DNA of 64,000 nt from Corydoras sp. C115 (lineage: Eukaryota > Chordata > Actinopteri > Siluriformes > Callichthyidae). A program made the position numbers and the translations under genes. The stretch spans positions 1 through 64,000 of the forward strand of contig JAFMOC010000223.1 in the NCBI GenBank assembly GCA_019802505.1, read 5' to 3'. Position 1 is the first letter of the stretch; every line of letters begins with the position of its first letter. This document shows, one piece after another, positions 40,258 through 52,404 of this stretch. Under the pieces are notes generated by a model. That model saw only the letters and a program-made list of their open reading frames with translations. It did not search any database and was not told the DNA's origin.

Positions 40258-42155
40258 TGGGTTCGCACTGTCCTCGCCCGCGTTTCGGGCGAGTGTCCGA
40301 TCGCGGTGGGCAGAGTGTGCTTCGACAACTCACTCGTGTACCTACTACTACTTCCGGCAACAAAGATACGGAGGAGGTGTCAATCAAAATGTGCTTGATC
40401 AATGCGCGCTCCGTGTCAAACAAGGCACATACTTTAAATGACCTCTTCTTAAGGAAGAACTTGGACTTTTTATTCCTCACTGAAACTTGGCAACAACAAA
40501 TGGAATTTATACATCTAAATCACCTGTGCCCAGCAGACTGTTCCTTTATTGGGACTCCACGTCGGTCTGGTCGTGGCGGTGGTCTTGCTGTGGTCTGGAA
40601 AAACCACTATGCCTCTCAGCTAGTGAGCTCAGATCACGCTACAACATTTGAACTGCAAATGACTAAAGTTGGTAGGATAAATCCATTTTATTGCATTTTA
40701 ATTTACCGTCCTCCGGGTCCAGCGGGTCAGTTTTTAACTGAGTTTGCTGACTTTATGGCATCTATTATCAAGCTAGACAAAGTATTATTGCTAGGGGATT
40801 TTAATTTGCATATAGACAACAGCCTTGATAGTGTAGCTATGGAATTTCTTAATATTGTTGAATCTTTCCATTTTGAGCAGTTTGTTACAGGTGCCACTCA
40901 TACAGGTGGGCATACTTTAGACCTAGTATTTTCTTTGGGGCTACATGTTGATCACTTGTACAGCGAAGATCTGTCAATAAGTGATCATAAATGTATCTTT
41001 TTTAATCTTTCTTGTAACACTGACCATCTCTGTCCAAAAAGAACCTTGTCTACTCGCATTATCAATCAAAAATCAGTCAACCAGTTCTCTGTAAAGTTCT
41101 GCTTTGATTTTGTTTCTAAATATAATGATGTTGAGCTTTTGATGCAGTCTTTTAATGAAAGCTGTTCCAGGTTAATAGATTTAGTAGCACCTCAAAAAAT
41201 AAAGTATAGGCCTATAATTAATAAAACTCCATGGATGACCGATGAGGTTCGTTCTCTAAGACAGATGTGTCATAGGTCTGAGAGATTATGGAAAGCCACT
41301 GGTCTGGAAGTACATCGCTTGTATCTTAAAGAACTTCGTTGTTCATTTAATGCTCTTGTAAATGATGCTAGGTCTGCATACTTTTCTAATTTGATTTTAT
41401 GTTCTAAAAGAAATCCTAAGGTTTTATTCAATACCATCAATAATATTGTTGCCCCACCACCAGTAGAACTGCCATGTTTTTCCATTGATGATTGTAATAA
41501 GTTTCTCTCATTTTTTGTAGATAAGGTCATGGCCATTAGGTCCAGTATTAGACCAGTGACAGGTGTGTCCCCTATAGGCCACACTTACTCTCTTTCTGTT
41601 TTAGATTCCTTCCAGGCTATCAGCCTAGACAATTTGCTGGATTTGACTAAAAAACTAAAGCCATCATGTTGTTCTTTGGATGTGATACCGACTAACCTAT
41701 TACTAAAGGTCTTACCTAGTATTGGCCCTGCTCTACTGGCTATTGTAAATTTCTCACTTTCTACAGGCTGTGTTCCCTCCTATTTTAAACATGCCATTGT
41801 TCAGCCGCTTTTAAAAAAAACAAACCTTGATCCAGCAGTGCTTACAAATTATAGGCCTATTTCAAAACTTCCATTTTTATCCAAAGTTTTAGAAAAGGTG
41901 GTGGCCATTCAACTCACTGCTGTATTAGAGGAACACAATGTTTATGACAGTTTCCAATCGGGGTTTCGGAAGAGACACTCTACTGAGACTGCTCTCTTGA
42001 GAGTCTCGAATGATCTTTTAATGTCTGCTGATTCAGGTGACTGTTCAGTCTTGATATTGTTGGACATTAGTTCTGCGTTTGATACTGTTGATCATCAGAT
42101 ACTGATAAACAGGCTACGTGACTGGGTAGGCATTTCTTTCTGGTACAGCACTTGA
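40230..42155 (+). pseudogene. Endonuclease and N-terminal RT of the second L2, 641-codon frame
   Basis: Unusually long intact frame for this window. Endonuclease: MCLINARSVSNKAHTLNDLF, FLFLTETWQ (catalytic E), RRSGRGGGLAVVWKN, LLLGDFNLHID, THTGGHTLDLVFSLG, ISDHKCIFFNL. RT: SCCSLDVIPTNLL, AIVQPLLKKTNLDP, LTNYRPISKLPFLSKVLEK, FQSGFRKRHSTETALL, motif A LLDISSAFDTVDHQIL. It ends with a frameshift at about 42140. Downstream motif B (QGSFLGP) is visible at about 42240, but the YADD-containing segment is missing. Confidence 0.88.
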
Positions 42156-42417
42156 CTGGTTTAGGTCTTATCTTACTGAAAGAAGCTTCTCAGTGACTGT
42201 TGCTGACCTTATATCTGAATCTGCTCCCTTAACCTGTAGACAGGGCTCGTTCCTGGGGCCTGTTTCAAGAAACTTTTTAACAAATTTTCTGCAGCTAAAT
42301 GACAACAAGACAGAAGTCCTAATCATTGCTCCTGAAAATATTAACCTCTAATTAAGCAAAACATGGGGGTTCTCTCTTCAGCTGTCCGTTCAAGTCTACG
42401 CAACTTGGGGGTGATGT

Positions 42418-43020
42418 TTGATCAGAGCTTGGCATTTGACACGCATGTTAAACGGCTGTCAAGATCATGTTTTTTTTCACTTGAGGAATATCAGTAAACT
42501 GAGGTCTATAGTTTCAAACGCAGAACTAGAGATGCTGGTACATGCGTTTATCTCATCTCGTATTGACTACTGCAATGTTCTGTTTTCCTCTCTCAGCATG
42601 TCTGCTCGTAGCCGGTTGCAGTTAATTCAAAATGCTGCTGCTAGATTGCTGACAAAAGCAAACAAATGTTCCCACATAACCCCACTTTTAATATCCCTCC
42701 ACTGGCTTCCTGTTGAATACCGGATTTATTTTAAAATTTTAACTCTTACTTTTAGAGCATTACACAATCAGGCTCCTATGTATGTGTCTGGTCTGGTCCA
42801 TCAACACGTATCAGCTCGTTCGCTCCGGTCTAACAATTCGAACATGCTATCTGTTCCTCGCACTCGGTTAAAGACTCGGGGCGATCGAGCATTCGAGGCT
42901 GTTGCTCCCAAACTGTGGAACTCTTTGCCCCCTTTTTTAAGATTGGCGGACTCTGCGGACTCTTTTAAAAAACAGTTAAAGACTTATCTGTTTAAACAGG
43001 CATTTGGGCAAATGGGCTAG
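42418..43020 (+). pseudogene. RT thumb and C-terminus of the second L2
   Basis: FFHLRNISKLRSIVSNAELE, HAFISSRIDYCNVLFSSLS, RLQLIQNAAARLLTKANKCS, HITPLLISLHWLPVEYRIYF and APKLWNSLPPFLR are the standard C-terminal blocks, read in one frame of about 190 codons to a TAG at 43018-43020. Confidence 0.88.
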
Positions 43021-43208
43021 CCAGTAGTATTGGTTGTTGTGCTTTTTATGTTTTTATGTTTTTTATGTTTTATGTGGTGTAAATTGTGCTTTTATTGTGT
43101 TTATTTCTTTTATTTTTTTATGTTTTATCCTGTTGTAAAGCACTTTGTGGCCTGTGCCTATGAAAAGTGCTATATAAATAAAGTTTACTTACTTACTTAC
43201 TTACTTAC

Positions 43209-44080
43209 CATGTCCATATCATTGCAATGCTGAATATTATCCAACAATTTAAAAAAAGCTGGCTCTCTAGTAGTCACACGGGGTTTCTAACCATTAGAGA
43301 ATGAACATTATGTATGGAAAGAAATGAAACCACAGTGTGTATTTGTCGAGATACAAGGTAAATCAATATTGTAAATAAGGCTGACAAAATGGGCGGTGAG
43401 TGTTGAAAACAGGAAGTGTTTCTATATTACATAATGTCAATTGGCAGACGTGATTATTTTATGTCACTCACAGGTTTCAAAACTTGATGGTTGGGGTCAG
43501 AATACTGAGTTCACCATATAGCACCCCTGGAGCAACGTGGCTTTGCTCAAAGGGCCTTGGGGTCTAAGAAATTAAAAATGCAGGTGTCTTACTCTCATTT
43601 TCTCTCCCACCCCTTCACACTGTAATATTACCCGCTTTCTTGACTGCAATATATTTTGCTGCACTTGAGCACTGTGTTGTTTCATCAGTAGGTTTAAATT
43701 TAAGTTTATTTATTTTCTTGCCCCTTCTAGTCCCTGCATTACCTGGGCTTGTGATGGCGTTTGTTGCAAATAGTAAATATTAATTTACGGGTAATTGGTG
43801 GGTTTATTTATAGGGAAATTTTTATTTAACTAACTGAGGAAAAAAAAGTAAATACACCAAACAAAACAGCTTCAACATGACCTAAATATAACTATTAACT
43901 AAATATAGCACTACTCACTATCTCCACCAATCACTGGTATTGCTGCTTGACCATGTAGAGTTGGTAAGATATCTTGAGCTGCTTCTTGTAAGTTGTACAG
44001 AATATATAAACCTTTGCAGAGTCCTAAAAACTAAGTTTGTCAAATGTCGTGGTAATACAAGCAACATAAATACAAATTAT
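43209..44080. other. Unannotated DNA with a possible MITE scrap
   Basis: 43380-43420 (ACAAAATGGGCGGTGAGTGT) recalls the terminal region of the dispersed repeat at 51360-51480. The rest is not recognised. Confidence 0.4.
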
Positions 44081-44081
44081 A

Positions 44082-44083
44082 GG

Positions 44084-44152
<69 letters not shown>
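44082..44152. repeat. (CA)n microsatellite
   Basis: About 35 AC units with a single AAAC interruption near 44102. Confidence 0.97.
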
Positions 44153-44156
<4 letters not shown>

Positions 44157-45719
44157 CGTCGCACTTCTATATAAAACACAATATTACATCATCTCAAAGC
44201 AGGTTTCACTGTGTACATTATGTACTCAATATTGCTAAATTTATAAGAAAGCCTCTTGAATATCTTGCTTTCCTTAAATTACTCTTCTACTCTCACCCCC
44301 ACCCTGTCTTAGCTCTCATCTTTCATTAAATGTGCTGCTCTTGTCTCAGCACTTCAGTTTTACGGGCTCTTTATGGGTTGGTATGATGTGAGGGTTAAAT
44401 ATATCAGGGCAGGCGTTATGGGAAAATAATTAGTGTTAATGAATAATGCACTGGTTGAGCTGATGAGCAATGGGCTGGTGATGGGCTGCTGATGGGTCGA
44501 TGAGCAATGGGGGCTAAGCGATGGCAGCAGAGAGCTTGCTGATGAATGAAATTAAAATATTTAAACAATACTTCATGATATTACCGGAGCTTCACCTTCT
44601 CCTTTAATGTGAGAGTCATAAGTCACCTGGATGGTTCATCATTTCAGAGACAGCACAAGCAAGGGACTCTCTCACACAATGGAAATCGAATTTAGCTCTA
44701 ATGCTCATTTTACACTTCACTTTTAACTACTGTTTAATCTATTAAAATAAAGTAAACTATTGATAGTGTGTTTTAAATATGTATTTAAAAATAACAGGTA
44801 TTACTTATTACTACTTTTTAAGTTTGATTCTTAAAATTCTTGATTTTTTGAAAACATGATGGTGCAGTACAGTTCATGTGGCCAAATGTATGTGGACGCC
44901 CAGCCCTTATACACATCCAACCTTGAAACCTCCTAAACATGATGTGCATTTCAAAGTGTGTCTATAATCTGTGAAGTGTGGCATCAATGTTTTATCAGAA
45001 ACATTGGTGCAGATATGGCAGAGGTAGCTTTCCTAAACACATTCCAAATCCATGATCTGACTCAAAAAGATGCTCTGTTGGAAGAAAACCAGAGATGAAT
45101 GCCATTTGTGCAAAATGTACTCATTGTCATATTTAAGAAACCACTGAAAGCTTAGCAGACTATGGTCATGACTGAGAGCTAAAACAATGCTTACTTGGTG
45201 TCAAGGATCCAAAAGCGTGGCATGAAAGTATCCTTCACATTATTTTGCAGGGGATCATGGTTTAAAACTAAATACATGGACTTAAGGTGAATTGGCTTAC
45301 ATTTTTGTTCAATTACCAAAACATTTCCCAAAATGATGCATCCATTTCTCCAAACATTAACCACAAAATCCAATTTACAAACTACGTTCAAAAAACATCT
45401 GACTCTTCCTACAAAATCAAACTTCCTCAAAAAAATGCCTCAAAACAGTCCAACATGTGTTCAAATCCAAACAATGTTGTCAAATCAGGCTTCTAGTCAA
45501 TCAAAATGAAAAACGGTACTACACAGTCATTAAACACAGATCATAAAGCTATAACATCAGATCATAAAGCTATATATCCAAAGATATACTTTCTGAATGT
45601 TCGGACTATTGTGGATACAGTGAATCTACTCAGGTTGGACTGAACTAGAAGACCCACTTCCCTCATATTCAATGACATTTGACCTTTGTCTTGACAAAAA
45701 AGCCTATGACTGACCCTAT
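44153..45719. other. Unannotated AT-rich DNA
   Basis: 44875-45010 (GTGGCCAAATGTATGTGGAC and onward) resembles a common dispersed fish repeat, but the copy is worn. No gene recognised. Confidence 0.45.
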
Positions 45720-45865
45720 CAAAATTGTCCCAATATAGTGTCTGTGTGTGTGAGTAAAAGAGTGAGGATTGGTGCCTTGTCCTGGGTGTATCTGCTCAAC
45801 TCCTAAAATGTTCTCCTGCAGCCTAGTAGGTTATTAAGTGGAAGATAATGAGATAAAATGAGTTT
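45720..45865 (+). mobile_element. SINE 3' half
   Basis: TGTCCCAATATAGTGTCTGT, GGTGCCTTGTCCTGGGTGTA, AAATGTTCTCCTGCAG and a GGAAGATAATGAGATAA tail match the SINE 3' half. The tRNA head is absent. Confidence 0.8.
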
Positions 45866-46734
45866 ACCTGTAAATAGAGGATCAGTGAGCTTGAGGTCAG
45901 TGGTCTCATCACATTGTGCACACTGATCAGCCACAACCCCTGACAGGTCTCTCTGGTGTTGTTAAATGGTTTATTTATGAACCTGTGGAAATACAGAGTT
46001 TAATCATGAAGTTATGATTTCAATTTTTGAGAAGATTCAAAAGGTGAATTTGGTCAAAAAGGTTTTTCCAAGTCCAAAGTCCTCCTTGTGCCTCAGGACC
46101 TTCTGAAGAACACTATTACTGAAGAGCCCTGAATTTATTTACGAGTAAGCAGCTGCCTCTAAATTCATTCTCCTCTTATAGCCTTGTTTTACACTCGTCA
46201 TCCGACAGCCGAAGTGGCTGTGAAATAAATCCTCAACTATACTGCCATTTCTCACCAAATTACCTACATATAATCAATATGGCACACGCAGCAGTTCAGA
46301 TCCTGATGAATGCAGAAAAGAGAGAGAGAACGGGAGAGGGAGGGAAATACAAAGACTGTGTGACTGTGTAAGGCAGAGAAATTGACAGAAAGAGAGACAG
46401 AGGAAGAGAGAAAAAATAAAGAGTACTAAAATGTAAATCTGAGAGAGAGAGTTTGAAACAGGTAGCGTGTGTAAAAGACAGACAGAAAATAGTCTAAACA
46501 CAAAAGGAAATGTGAAAATAAGTGTAATATAAACAGTGCGCTGATTATATTATATATTAGATAAGCATTATGACTGTTTTTTGATTGTTTGAGAAACCGG
46601 AATCCTGTTACTCAATGATCAGAATGCACTTCAAAAATCAGGCTAGATTACGTAGTAGTGTTTGTAACTCAGCTTCGCGTTATGCCTAATAACATCTCTT
46701 TCCTTTGATTTATTTACAATAATGCAATATTTAA
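45866..46734. other. Unannotated DNA, purine-rich block at 46310-46470
   Basis: GA-rich sequence (AGAGAGAGAACGGGAGAGGG) gives a spurious hydrophobic minus-strand frame. No gene recognised. Confidence 0.5.
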
Positions 46735-47379
46735 ATATTAATACTGTCAATATTTTGTGTGGACACCATTATTTTCCAGAACTGCCTTAACTCTCCTGGG
46801 CATGGAGTTTACCAGAGTTTCACAGGTTGCCACTGGAATGCGACATGACGACATCATGGAGCTAGCAGATATTCAAACTTTGCACTTCTCTGCCTTCTGC
46901 TTAAGGATGCCCCAAAGATGTTATAGGGTATTCCATTACGTTTAGGTCTGGAGACATTCTTGGCCAGTCCATCACCTTTACTTTGATCATCTTCAATAAA
47001 GCAGTGGTTTACAGGTTACAGGTGTTTTTAGGGTCATTATCATGCTGGAACACTGCCCTGCAACACAGTTCCGAGAGCGATGGAATAATTCAGTATTTCA
47101 CAGTACATATTTAAGTTTGTGACTCCCTCAATGAAATGCAGCTACCCAACTGCTGCACTCATGCAGCCCCAGACCATGGCATTCCCACCACTATGCTTGA
47201 CTGTAGGCATGACACACTTATCTTTGTACTCCTCACCTGATTAACGCCACACATGCTTAGACCATCTGAACAGATTAATCTTGATCTCATATTGGACATG
47301 GTTTTAGTAATCCATGGCCTTTGTTAACATGTTTTCAGCAAACCGTTTGTGGGCTTGTTTGTGTACAGAAGGTGTTTTA

Positions 47380-47518
47380 GGACTGTGGGAGGAAACCGGA
47401 GAACCTGGAGGAAACCCACAGGGACACGGGGAGAACATGGAAACTCCTCCCAGATTGGGATTTGAACCGGAAATCCCTAGTGCTGAGAGACCAACGTGCT
47501 AATCACTAAGCCGGACAG
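47380..47518 (-). mobile_element. SINE 5' half inside the Tc1 element
   Basis: GGACTGTGGGAGGAAACCGG to GCTAATCACTAAGCCGG, the reverse of the SINE head and early body. It interrupts the transposase between its DNA-binding and catalytic parts. Confidence 0.88.
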
Positions 47519-47856
47519 CCATGCAGACCAATTTGATGTATTATGCGGTGTATGGTCTGAGCACTGACAGGCTGACCCTCCACCTCTTCAATCTCTGCAA
47601 CAATGCTGACAGTACTCCTGTTCAAAGACATCATTTGGATGTGACGCTGAGCACATGCACTCAGCTTCTTTTTATGGCCAATGCAAGGTCTGTTCTGAGT
47701 GGACCCTGCTCTTCGAAAATGCTGGATGATCTTGGCCATTGTGCTGCAGCTGAGTTTCAGGGTGTTGACAAACTTCTTGTAGCCTTGGCCATCTTCATGT
47801 AGTGCAACATTTAATCTTTTAAGGTCCTCATAGACTTCTTTGCCATGAAGTGCCAT
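47519..47856 (-). pseudogene. Tc1 transposase N-terminal DNA-binding region
   Basis: About 112 residues with paired helix-turn-helix features. GYKKFVNTLKLSCSTMAKII is the first helix-turn-helix, and TVSIVAEIEEVEGQPVSAQT followed by IHRIIHQIGLHG is the second. It leads straight into SINE sequence, so the catalytic domain is disconnected. Confidence 0.85.
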
Positions 47857-48075
47857 ATTGGAACTTTCAGTGACCAGTATGAGAGAGTGTGAGAGCTATA
47901 CTTCAAAAATTAAACACACCTGCTCCCTATGCACACCCGAGACCTAGTAACACTAACGAGTCACATGACATTTTGGAGGGAAAATGACAAGCCTTGTTCC
48001 ATTTGGACATTCAGGGGTGTAGTCTCTTAGGGGTGTACTCACTTTTGTTGCCGGTGGTTTACACTGTATATAGGT

Positions 48076-49789
48076 TGTTTACATATAATAAAGAATTCTT
48101 TAATTACCTTCTTTAAATATTTTTTCTTTCTTTGTTATAACTCTAATTGTGGTTTACTACAGTAAAAAAAATGCAGTTTCCTTTTTTCTGAAAGTAATTC
48201 TCTAAATGGTTAAGATTTTTCTTTATCATTTAGATGTTTGCACTGGTTAAGCACTAAAATGATTTGAATTTCATGATGCCTTGTGTACGAGACAGAGAGA
48301 TGAAAGAAAGCTAAAGAACAGAAATAAGTAACACAAAAAAAAGGGTCAGACTAAAAGAAATAAAAAATAAAAAAAGACAGAAGGAAAGACACTCTTAGAC
48401 AAATACACTAAAGACAGATAATATGACAGAGAGAGAGAGTGAGAGAAATACTTAGGACAGAGACAGAGAAACATAATGTACAAAAGTAAGTGAAAGAGAG
48501 AAAGACAGAGTGTGTGTGAGTGAGTGACTGTGAGAGAGAGAGAGAGAGAAAGAATAATGACAGCGGGTGTTTTTTATTATGCTCATAGCTCCATTTTGTC
48601 GTATTTGATGTAAAACAGCTAATTAAAGGACAAATCTGTAATTTCTCACAACCAGTACCACCAGTGACATGACATCATCCCTCCTCCATCATCACGCCAT
48701 CTCAATCATAATCATAATCATCATCATTTTCTCATATATAGCTCAGAGCTCTAAACTATCAGAGAAACATTAAAGCTGAATTACAGCAAAACTATTTACC
48801 CTTAATGTAGCAGCCATGAAAGAAGAACGACTCAAATATAGTCTTATTAATAATACATGCTCTAATTAAACACTCGTGAGGTGTGAGTGAGTGTGCATGT
48901 GTGAGAAAGAAAGAGAGAGAAAGAGACAGAGGGAAGAAGCAAGAAAAACAGAGAGGTTCATATATAGTAAATATAAAGGCAAAAAGCATAAGGACACACG
49001 GACACACACACACACAACACACACACACACACACACATTATAATCAAACATACCAAAATGTTGTGGAAATAATTCCCTGTAGACAGAAAAAACAAGATTA
49101 TTACTGTCTAAAAGGGTAAAACCTTATATTAATCTCTGTAGAATATAATTAAATTGTCAGGTGCCAGATAGCAAATGCTGAATCATGGCTAAAATGCTAA
49201 CACTCCATGGTGAATTTCAGATGGCAGCTGCGTTGATAAAGATATAGTGGTGTTGTAATAAGAAAGGGCTCTGAGGTGTGAGGCACCACTGGAAGGACCA
49301 TAGAGGAACTTGAGGAGGAACTGTATATGGCCTTAAAATGTAAACTATGATTGAGACCAAGTCTCATAATTTAGAATATACCTCATAAAGAAGGTGCATG
49401 ATTATTTAAACAAAGTTTGTGTTACTTCAGTTTCTCTAATCTAGCTGTGTGTTTTGTGGGGGTCATAAATTGTGAGCTACATTGATAAACTAATGCAATT
49501 ACAGGGCAGGTCAGAGAGTCAGCTAATTTAGTAGTGTGTGTGTGTCTGTAGGGAGGGTGGGGGTTTCAGAGTGGCCCTCGTGGGTTTAGGTCTGTCTCTT
49601 CATTATCTCACATCGTCTAACACCATTCTTATCGCACACTCCTGTTATACTGTGTGTGTGTTCAAACAGCTTAGCTTGCACAGATCCAAAATCAAGCTAC
49701 AGAAAAACAAAAACTACTGGATTCTCACACCACTGTTTTATTAGTTAACTCAACTGCTTTCTATAGTTTCACTGAACCTTATAGAAAGA
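48076..49789. other. Unannotated DNA with purine-rich and CA tracts
   Basis: Purine-rich on the plus strand at 48280-48555 and 48900-48955 (GAGAGAGAGAGAGAG), and (CA)n at 49001-49037. No gene recognised. Confidence 0.55.
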
Positions 49790-50015
49790 ACTTGAAATTC
49801 TATAATAATAGACTGAGGTCCATCCGTCTCATTGCAATACTTTGTTACTGTGCTTTAGTGAGTTCTCTAATAGTCAAGACCTCGACAAGACATCCATGGA
49901 TTCAGTGGTGGATGATTGTCAGTACTGCCATGACAATGATATGGTTGTAGCGTGTTAGGTCGTGTAGTGCTGGTGTGAATCTGAAACAGCAATGCATTTG
50001 GAGTTTGTAAAGTGT
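49790..50015 (+). repeat. Dispersed MITE-like repeat, copy
   Basis: GTCCATCCGTCTCATTGCAA, TGGTGGATGATTGTCAGTAC and GACAATGATATGGTTGTAG share their order with 50755-51000. Non-coding. Confidence 0.6.
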
Positions 50016-50754
50016 TCATTCACTGTGCACCCTTTCTGTGCAGAGGATTAAGCATAAGATAATGAGCGAGAGAGATATCACAATTATTAAACCACATTAA
50101 GTATTTGTAACTGATCATAAAATTGATATAAATAATAATGCTACAAAGCATGCTGGGATGTGTGGTTTTAAGGACACAAGACTGAACAACGCTAACTGAC
50201 TACAGTTTATCAATTCTGAGTGAGAAGAAAAGGTGTGGGAAAGGATATAGACACAAAAGGTTTTTAAAAATAGTGCCGTCTTGTCCAATAAATGCTGGTG
50301 TAAGCTCCACCCATTTAGCTGTTATTAAATAATAGTAATAAGTAGGCGAGTTGATGTGGGATGACTGGTGGAGTGGTAAGGGTGATGATGATGAAGCACA
50401 GGGCCTTTAGGCTCACACTGTGCTGACCAAACGGGTTCTTTTTGTGAGACGCGTCACAGTTAAACACTAAATTAATCATGTTTGCTGAAGAGTCCAATTT
50501 GCTTATGGAGGCTGGTGATGTCATAAAATATTAACACAACAGTGTATTAGCTGAGAGGAGGGGGTAAAACCACGCTCAAAAACAACCCCCTTTCTTCTCC
50601 AAGCACTACAAACATAGGAGTTCACTTTGATCCCACAGAAGAGAGTACACAGTTCCTGTATAGAATGTGTGCAACAGCATATCTATTAAGAAGATAGGAC
50701 AATAAATCTTATAAATAAAAAAAATAAATAAATAAACCACATTACACTTACTGT
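50016..50754. other. Unannotated DNA
   Basis: No gene or repeat recognised apart from AT-rich tracts. Confidence 0.5.
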
Positions 50755-51000
50755 AAAGATGGTCTTTGTAGTTCTACAATTACACACTGTAGTCCATCTG
50801 TTTGTGGACTACAGTACATACTATGTTAGTGCCCGTACTCTGTTCTATAATGGTCAGGACTCCAAAAGTACCACCACAGAGCAGGCATTATTTGGTTGGT
50901 GCATTATTCTCATACCAGCAGTGTCAATGAGGTGTTTAAATGAAACTACAGCAACACTGCTGCACTAAAACCCCTTCACCGCATCAGTGTCACTATGGAA
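50755..51000 (+). repeat. Dispersed MITE-like repeat, best copy
   Basis: Starts TTTGTAGTTCTACAATTACA and continues GTAGTCCATCTGTTTGTGG, CACCACAGAGCAGGCATTAT and ACCAGCAGTGTCAATGAGG. An inverted version of its first 30 bp occurs at 51365-51400, so this and that copy may be the two ends of one larger element. Confidence 0.7.
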
Positions 51001-51049
51001 CTGTTAACAATAAATAATATACCACCAAAATATTACCTATGTCCTGAAC

Positions 51050-51290
51050 AATAGGTTTATAGGCTTCTGGTTAAACAACCTGCCTTGCAACCTAAAGGTC
51101 CCCGTTTTATTTTTATTTTAGGCCCACCAAGTTCTATGGCTGAAGTGCTTTTGAGCAAGGCACCTAACCCTAATTGCTATCCGGGCATAATGTACAGGGC
51201 TGCCACCGCTTCAGACACGTGGGCTAAACTCACCAGTGTGTATATATTCGTTTAACTTTATGGATGGGTTAAATATGGAAAACAAATTCC
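51050..51290 (+). repeat. tRNA-like dispersed repeat, copy
   Basis: AAACAACCTGCCTTGCAACC, GAGCAAGGCACCTAACCCTA and a CACCGCTTCAGACACGTGGG block are related to 30393-30600. A T-rich insertion lies in the head. Confidence 0.6.
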
Positions 51291-51359
51291 TGGGTGTCTA
51301 AGCAGAGTAGGCAACACTTACTTTACAGAACCAAAACGGGATCCACAAAAAAAGCAAAC

Positions 51360-51480
51360 AGCTTGTAATTGTAAAACTACAAAGTCTATCTATATAGTAA
51401 GTGGAGAAAATAGACAAGGGAGCAGGATGGGGCGTGTCCACACATTTGACTGGTACTATATTTAAACTGGTCCATGGTGA
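51360..51480 (-). repeat. Inverted terminal part of the MITE-like repeat
   Basis: CTTGTAATTGTAAAACTACA is the reverse complement of the start of the copy at 50755. TAAGTGGAGAAAATAGACAA and GTCCACACATTTGACTGG follow. Confidence 0.6.
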
Positions 51481-51500
51481 CCAGTAAATGTAGTTAATGA

Positions 51501-51501
<1 letters not shown>

Positions 51502-51562
<61 letters not shown>
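51502..51562. repeat. (TA)n microsatellite
   Basis: About 30 TA units. Confidence 0.97.
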
Positions 51563-51564
<2 letters not shown>

Positions 51565-52404
51565 AAAATACAAAAAATACATCAAATCAGCATCATTACA
51601 AAAACTATTTAAAGATAAATTTGTAACTTTAGGTTGGATGTCTCCTGCAGGATTAGCAAGACCCATATTTAAAGCCCATAACAGTGGACAGCACTCTGTG
51701 AACCTGTCCCATCACACTTCCGTTCGACTTGTTAAGAACGCAGCCTATTCATCTTATTGACGCTAATTACAAACAAAGAGTCCTAAACAAACGAGGTGCG
51801 TGTGTAAATGCGTTAGCTGGCACCCCACCTCACACGCTAACCTCGTCAGCCAATATTTTCAGAGGTAAACGCATCAGGGGGAAACTGGGCTGACCCTGGA
51901 ACACCGACCTCATGCTGAGACCAGGCACCTAACAAATCCATCAAGGCATTACAGGAGACTCAGGTTGGGATGGGGCAGTGCAGGCAGGGGTTGAGCATGC
52001 TGGGAAATGGTGTTTATGGAGCATTGCTTAGTATTCATCAACTCCTTATTCTTGCCCACGATTTGCAGCGGGTTGGAATCAGCTGTGCTCATTAGAGGCA
52101 CATGTCAAGGTCAGAGGTTGGGGAGGAGATAAAGAATGCCTGTAGAACCCTTGGTGCAAGCCACATGGGTCGAATGCCCACTTAAAAGACCCCCTACTAA
52201 GCCAGACGACCCAAATTTGGAAGGGATCCACAGAGTAAGAGAACAAATCTAATATCTCACAATTAGTAGACTTTAGATGACAGGCCCCTGGGTGAGGAAA
52301 GCCTACTAGCACTCTGATTGGGTTATCAGTCCTCTCCCCCACCATGCAAATGAGCCTACTAGGATCTGTGGGATAGAAACACAGGAGACACTACAAAACC
52401 ACAG
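51563..52404. other. Unannotated DNA
   Basis: Balanced composition but no recognised gene or repeat. An 88-codon minus-strand frame (52079-52345) has no family likeness. Confidence 0.5.

Larger units (their letters stand above)
39840..43208 (+). mobile_element. Second L2-type LINE (different subfamily)
   Basis: Plus-strand LINE with an N-terminal basic segment, endonuclease, RT interrupted by an internal deletion, thumb and C-terminus, ending in AAAAGTGCTATATAAATAAA and a TTAC-repeat tail (about 43184-43208). The 5' boundary is approximate. The protein is clearly diverged from the L2 at 35512-39556, and the tail repeat differs (TTAC against TTGAACT). Confidence 0.9.
46735..48075 (-). mobile_element. 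Tc1-like DNA transposon split by SINE sequence
   Basis: The right end carries AGGGGTGTACTCACTTTTGT, the terminal repeat of a common fish Tc1 family. Transposase coding is on the minus strand: N-terminal HTH region at 47519-47856 and catalytic-domain remnants at about 46780-47360 (on the minus strand GGGAATGCCATGGTCTGGGG, coding for a GNAMVWG block). SINE sequence of 139 bp (47380-47518) separates the two. Many frame breaks; dead. Confidence 0.85.

Noticed and set aside
43184..43208. Independent TTAC microsatellite
   Set aside because: It is the 3' tail of the L2-type LINE, not a separate locus.
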